Shown here piece by piece: positions 49,038 through 52,564 of a stretch of DNA of 52,564 bases; position 1 is the first letter of the stretch, and the number at the start of each line of letters is the position of its first letter. The notes under the pieces are model-generated. The model was not told the origin of the DNA. It saw nothing but the letters and a program-made list of their open reading frames with translations, and did not search any database. This stretch comes from Poronia punctata (lineage: Eukaryota > Ascomycota > Sordariomycetes > Xylariales > Xylariaceae): contig MU401692.1 in assembly GCA_022579005.1 (NCBI GenBank), forward strand, positions 1-52,564, in the 5' to 3' direction. The position numbers and the translations under genes are program-made.

Positions 49038-49230
49038 TTTTAAAGGTTATAAACTTTACTTTAGCTAACCTAACCTTATAGCTATATTATAGCTATTTAT
49101 AAGTAATATAGCTAAGTAGTCCTTACTAGTGCCTAATGCTAAAAAAACCTCTCTATAAAATATAAAATGTTTTAGCAATAGCAGATTTTTGTTTAAAAGA
49201 GGGAATTGGCTAGCCTCTTTTAAACAGATT
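49038..49230 (+). repeat. Minisatellite tail, copy 2, adjoining pop8
   Basis: Second copy of the 192 bp tail (see 46441-46632). Its right part (AGGGAATTGGCTAGCCTC) is of near-normal composition. It ends about 100 bp before the pop8 start codon, so it may overlap the pop8 promoter. Confidence 0.8.
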
Positions 49231-49331
49231 TCTCCTATAGAAACAGGATGGCAATTAAAAACAAGAACAATTATCCCTCGTAAACTTGGGCATTACTTCC
49301 TAAAATCACCTAATACCTAACAGCGCCAAAC

Positions 49332-49760
49332 ATGGCCGGTCATAGAGATATTTCAATGACAAGCAATCGTACCCTAAGGGCAAACAAGTCATATAAACTT
49401 GTCCAATCTGCCATCAAAGCACAACCTTATGCCTATGTGCACTTGGAGCTATTGAGGCCTACTGCCTCTAGCTCAGATAAACTGGATGCCATTCAAGTCC
49501 GGTCCTTTTGTACTGTTGCGCTAAAACAGTTTCTTGGTGTTACTGGCATCGCTACACCACTGGATATCTTGAAGGTGGAAGGGCACAACTGCTGGTTAAG
49601 AATTCCGCAAGGCAATCTCAGTTCATTCAGCGCTGCAATCACAACTTGGCACGGGACAACGCAAGATGGTCTGCACTCAAACCTTCGCATTCGAGGCTGT
49701 TCTGCCTGGCTGGGAGCCCTGGTTGGCCAGCAAGACGACCAGAAGCTTTGGACGGCCTAA
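49332..49760 (+). CDS. pop8: RNase P/MRP protein subunit Pop8-like
   Basis: Single exon, 142 residues, ATG at 49332, stop TAA at 49758-49760. Pop8 belongs to the protein part of nuclear RNase P and RNase MRP, which process tRNA 5' ends and pre-rRNA. Visible landmarks of the fungal Pop8-like domain: PYAYVHLELL (32-41), LDAIQVRSF then ALKQFLGVTG (51-72), PLDILKVEG (76-84), CWLRIP (87-92), a helix ending ITTW (103-106), and RIRGCSAWLGAL (119-130). It is close to the usual length of fungal Pop8-like proteins, as I recall them. It converges on ppt1 with 247 bp between the stop codons. Upstream lies only ~100 bp before the mutated minisatellite tail. The assignment rests on motif memory, not a search. 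Confidence 0.8.
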   Translation: MAGHRDISMTSNRTLRANKSYKLVQSAIKAQPYAYVHLELLRPTASSSDKLDAIQVRSFCTVALKQFLGVTGIATPLDILKVEGHNCWLRIPQGNLSSFSAAITTWHGTTQDGLHSNLRIRGCSAWLGALVGQQDDQKLWTA

Positions 49761-50007
49761 AACTCGAGATGGTGCCATTAGGTATCGTCTGGCATGTCTC
49801 CCCGCCATAACACCACAGCGTCAGTGAAAAGAGTCGCGACCTCCAAAAGTCTACTTGAGCAACGTCACGCCAATCGCACATGCCCCTTGTCACTACCTGA
49901 TGAATCGGTAAAAGCCTCGTCTTTGCAGCCATAGATTGTCGCCAACAAATTCCCCTACCGTATTTCCTGTTCTGTCGTTTGTTTCCTTTTGGAGACCCAC
50001 CAACCTT

Positions 50008-51916
50008 CTACATCATCCCTAGGCTATTGCTAGCATATGCTGGCAAGGCCGTTAGCCATGCGACGCGGGGTGAGAAGAGGATGCAATATAAATTACGATT
50101 TCTACATACCCATTGGTTTGATCGGCGGATGCTTGACAGCATCAAACTGGTGGAAACTAAGTTTGTACTCCGGGTTGATGTTGATGTAGGCGCCCTTATT
50201 CTCTGTCTGATCGCAGTACTTGGGCGCTGAGAAGACTAGAAAAGCCGGATTTTGTAAGCATACCACACTTGCGACGGGGGAAAAATGGCAAAAGGTCGAA
50301 GCTTAGGGGTATAGCAGAGGTGCCGGGAGGGGTTGTTGATGTGTTATGCTATTACCTGTGATGCATTTTCCGTCGTGCTCCTCTTCATATCCCTCCATGC
50401 GCACTTCATGACTACGTATGATAGCATCCAAACCATTCTTGTCGCAAAATGTTTTTGTCACATCAGGGCCGAACTGCATACCAACACCTCTCTTGCTGGG
50501 GCCTCGGCCAGGCGCGGCTTGCGGATCTGTCCATAGCATTTCCATCATCAGGCCGGACTGGCCGGGCTGCTTCTGGCTGTGTCTGTTCAGCTTGCGGATA
50601 TCGTCGAGCGTTACGTTGTCGTCTGAAAAGAGACCGCCGTGCAAAACTAGGTATTTGGAGCCAATGAGTGTAGCTAGGGGCAAGGCCGAGAAGCTTTCGG
50701 AGAATAGTTTATATACCCTATTTATTGTCAGCATTGGGGTCACTTGCCTAATTGCACGACTTTGACATACCGCTCATTGTATTTAGCTCTACATTCTCCC
50801 TCAAAGCCGTAGACCTTGTTCATGTCATCCGTTTCGTGGTTACCCCGGTTTAAGTACATGCCGTGGGGACGAAGCCACTTGTAAGCATATAGGAGTAGAG
50901 CAATTTCTGTCGACCAGGAGCCTCGGTCTACAAAGTCACCATTAAAAAGGTAATAGTGTTTCTCGGAAGGCCGGCCGTTCAACCGGAAAAGCTCTAGAAG
51001 ATCAAAATATTGACCTATATGAACACGTTAGAAAGGAGTGCTTTTCCTTGGTGTCGCTAGAGAAAACAATTTCTTACCGTGCGTGTCTCCACAAACCGTA
51101 AATTTGACATCGTCGGGTATTGTCAACTCAACCATTGTAGGTTCATCGTAAACAATATTCTTAACAGCGAGAATAATCTGATAGACATATTTCTTATGGA
51201 TTTTCTTGCCATCCCTGAAGCGTTCAATCATGTCATCAATGAACTCCTGTGTCATTTCATTACCGAGTGGTACGCCGTCGTATTCGGGCTCAATGGCGAT
51301 TGCATCGATGTCTAAGCCCTCCGCAGCGGACGGCTCTTCCCCAACATCAATGGCGGCATAGAAGTTCAGTTGGCGCACAATCTTTTGGCATTCGGCAAGC
51401 TTTAGTCTGGCATCCTTATTATTCGGGTCGAGCTCGACACATTTCTTGAAGTCCTTGACTGCGTCTTTGGGTTTGAGGATAGCTGCATGGGAGACAGCGC
51501 GACGGAAATAGGCCTAGGGGTGGTAAACATTGATTAGAGAACATATGAAGGGGTTATATCATATATATGCATAATCTTATCCGCACCTTTACGAAATTCG
51601 GGTTTAACTCGATAGCTTTGGTAGCATCAGCGATGGCATACCCAAAAGCTTCTGATTTGATGTGGGCCTAAGGAACGGTAGATCAGGTTATTAGAGACAG
51701 GGCAACTTTCGCTCTACCAGACAATGGCAGGACCACATTAGGAGCGACGCTTAAGGGTATACAAACCTGTGCTCTGTTGGTGTAAAACGTAGGCTCTGTG
51801 TCATGGAGTTCAATAGCCTTGGTATAGAGCTCGATTGCCTTAGGCCAATCGTGTCCAGAAAAGGCCCTGTTCCCGTCATTCTTGAAGGCCGAGGCCTGTT
51901 CTACAGGCGAGGCCAT
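50008..51916 (-). CDS. ppt1: Serine/threonine protein phosphatase 5 (Ppt1/PP5), seven exons
   Basis: complement(join(50008..50039, 50110..50235, 50356..50717, 50771..51014, 51078..51513, 51587..51667, 51767..51916)): 1431 nt, 476 residues, phases consistent throughout. PP5 dephosphorylates Ser/Thr on Hsp90 clients and co-chaperones. Three TPRs span about 7-108, with the Hsp90 carboxylate clamp K12, N16, N47, K77 and R81 intact. The PP2A-like catalytic domain shows CGDTHG (D220, H222), GDFVDRG (D249), RGNHE (N281, H282), HGGLF (H330), RSHE (H407) and SAPKYCD, so it should be active. The last exon is only 32 nt and gives AYASNSLGMM, the usual fungal C-terminus. Introns are 53-120 bp; intron 4 has CTGAC and intron 6 CTAAC branch sites. 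An in-frame upstream Met (51976) would add 20 residues; I chose 51916 because the TPR starts there. Confidence 0.95.
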
Positions 51917-52312
51917 ATTAAAGGAAGAGGAGCCAAAAGACAACAGGTGCGAGGGCCGTGGGTCGTTGTCAGGCAATACGAAAATATTGGCCTACAGAAG
52001 ACCGCCTCTAGAACGCAATCAGATATCTATCTACCCTGGTATCATTCAATAGGAGACTGAGTCAAAGACGGTTTGTCGCAGACTCGGGTCGGGACTCCCG
52101 GTGTTGACGTGGCTAAAGCGACTCTTGCTTGTTTGATCTTGATGATCATAAACTGGAAGGCATAAGAGAAAACACATAAGAGAGAGACTGACGATTCGAA
52201 TATACACAAAGTGCCAAGCCAGGGTTAATGCGGCAAATCTGCATAGTGGATAGATAGGCTGGAAGAGGGTACCTAAGGTCCTAAGAAATCTGATTTATTA
52301 TACTGCCTTTTC
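51917..52312. other. Upstream region of ppt1
   Basis: Normal composition, presumably promoter and 5' UTR of ppt1. An in-frame ATG at 51976 lies here. GGTACCTAAGGTCCTAAG near 52268 resembles the CCTAAGGTAGG word near 45691. No other gene is visible. Confidence 0.45.

Positions 52313-52564
<252 letters not shown>

Noticed and set aside
50102..50110. ppt1 stop at 50102
   Set aside because: It lies just inside an intron with a GTATGT donor and CTAAC branch site; the spliced end matches the family.
50333..50765. + frames opposite ppt1 exon 5
   Set aside because: Shadows of the PP5 catalytic exon.
51917..51976. Upstream in-frame start of ppt1
   Set aside because: The extra 20 residues are not part of the TPR domain; kept only as an alternative start.

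Overview
The window looks like a piece of a filamentous ascomycete (Pezizomycotina) chromosome. The clearest evidence is two short islands of normal base composition carrying housekeeping genes: spt4, a zinc-ribbon hypothetical gene, pop8 and ppt1. Their introns are short (53-156 bp), with GT..AG ends and CTAAC/CTGAC branch sites. The rest, about 45 kb, is extremely AT-rich (50 G+C in 300 counted bases at 421-720, about 17%) and made of retrotransposons decayed by C-to-T and G-to-A mutation on both strands, as expected for repeat-induced point mutation (RIP) or a similar process. No intact gene is visible between 1 and about 42,300.

Layout. 1-5040: Ty3/gypsy remnant on the + strand; its reverse transcriptase core can still be read through the stops. 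6535-16550: a 10 kb LTR element with ~660 bp LTRs and a perfect 5-bp target duplication (GTAAA), coding content unidentified and probably on the - strand. 18498-19200: candidate small element with TIRs. 19829-26554: Ty1/copia-type element with 335/337 bp LTRs and target duplication AAAGG, itself hit by a solo LTR (24299-24953, duplication ATATA) of the 10 kb family. 29759-29957: (AAAT)n microsatellite running into an assembly gap. 30137-30615: inverted fragment of the 10 kb family LTR. 33457-39618: second copia-type element, inserted into a third, inverted copia-type copy whose LTR and 5' part lie at 39619-40506 and which resumes left of 33457. 40507-42290: degenerate DNA. 42353-45439: gene island 1 (spt4 +, a 483-residue hypothetical -, convergent). 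46081-49230: AT-rich minisatellite in two direct arms around an inverted block, with a duplicated 192 bp tail. 49332-51916: gene island 2 (pop8 +, ppt1 -, convergent). 52313-52564: long (TTA)n tract to the window edge.

Functional links are general. Spt4 acts in Pol II elongation, Pop8 in RNase P/MRP, and Ppt1/PP5 is an Hsp90-associated phosphatase. They share no pathway and appear to be ordinary syntenic genes left between transposon blocks. spt4 and ppt1 become complete only when introns are resolved by eye; each ends in a last exon of about 32 nt.

The most unusual signal is the mutation context. In 1-6500 surviving cytosines are almost all preceded by A or G; TpC and CpC are nearly absent (0 of 27 C and 0 of 23 G in the counted 300 bp). 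Canonical Neurospora-type RIP is defined by CpA. Comparing less- and more-mutated copies of one LTR inside the window supports a 5'-pyrimidine preference directly.
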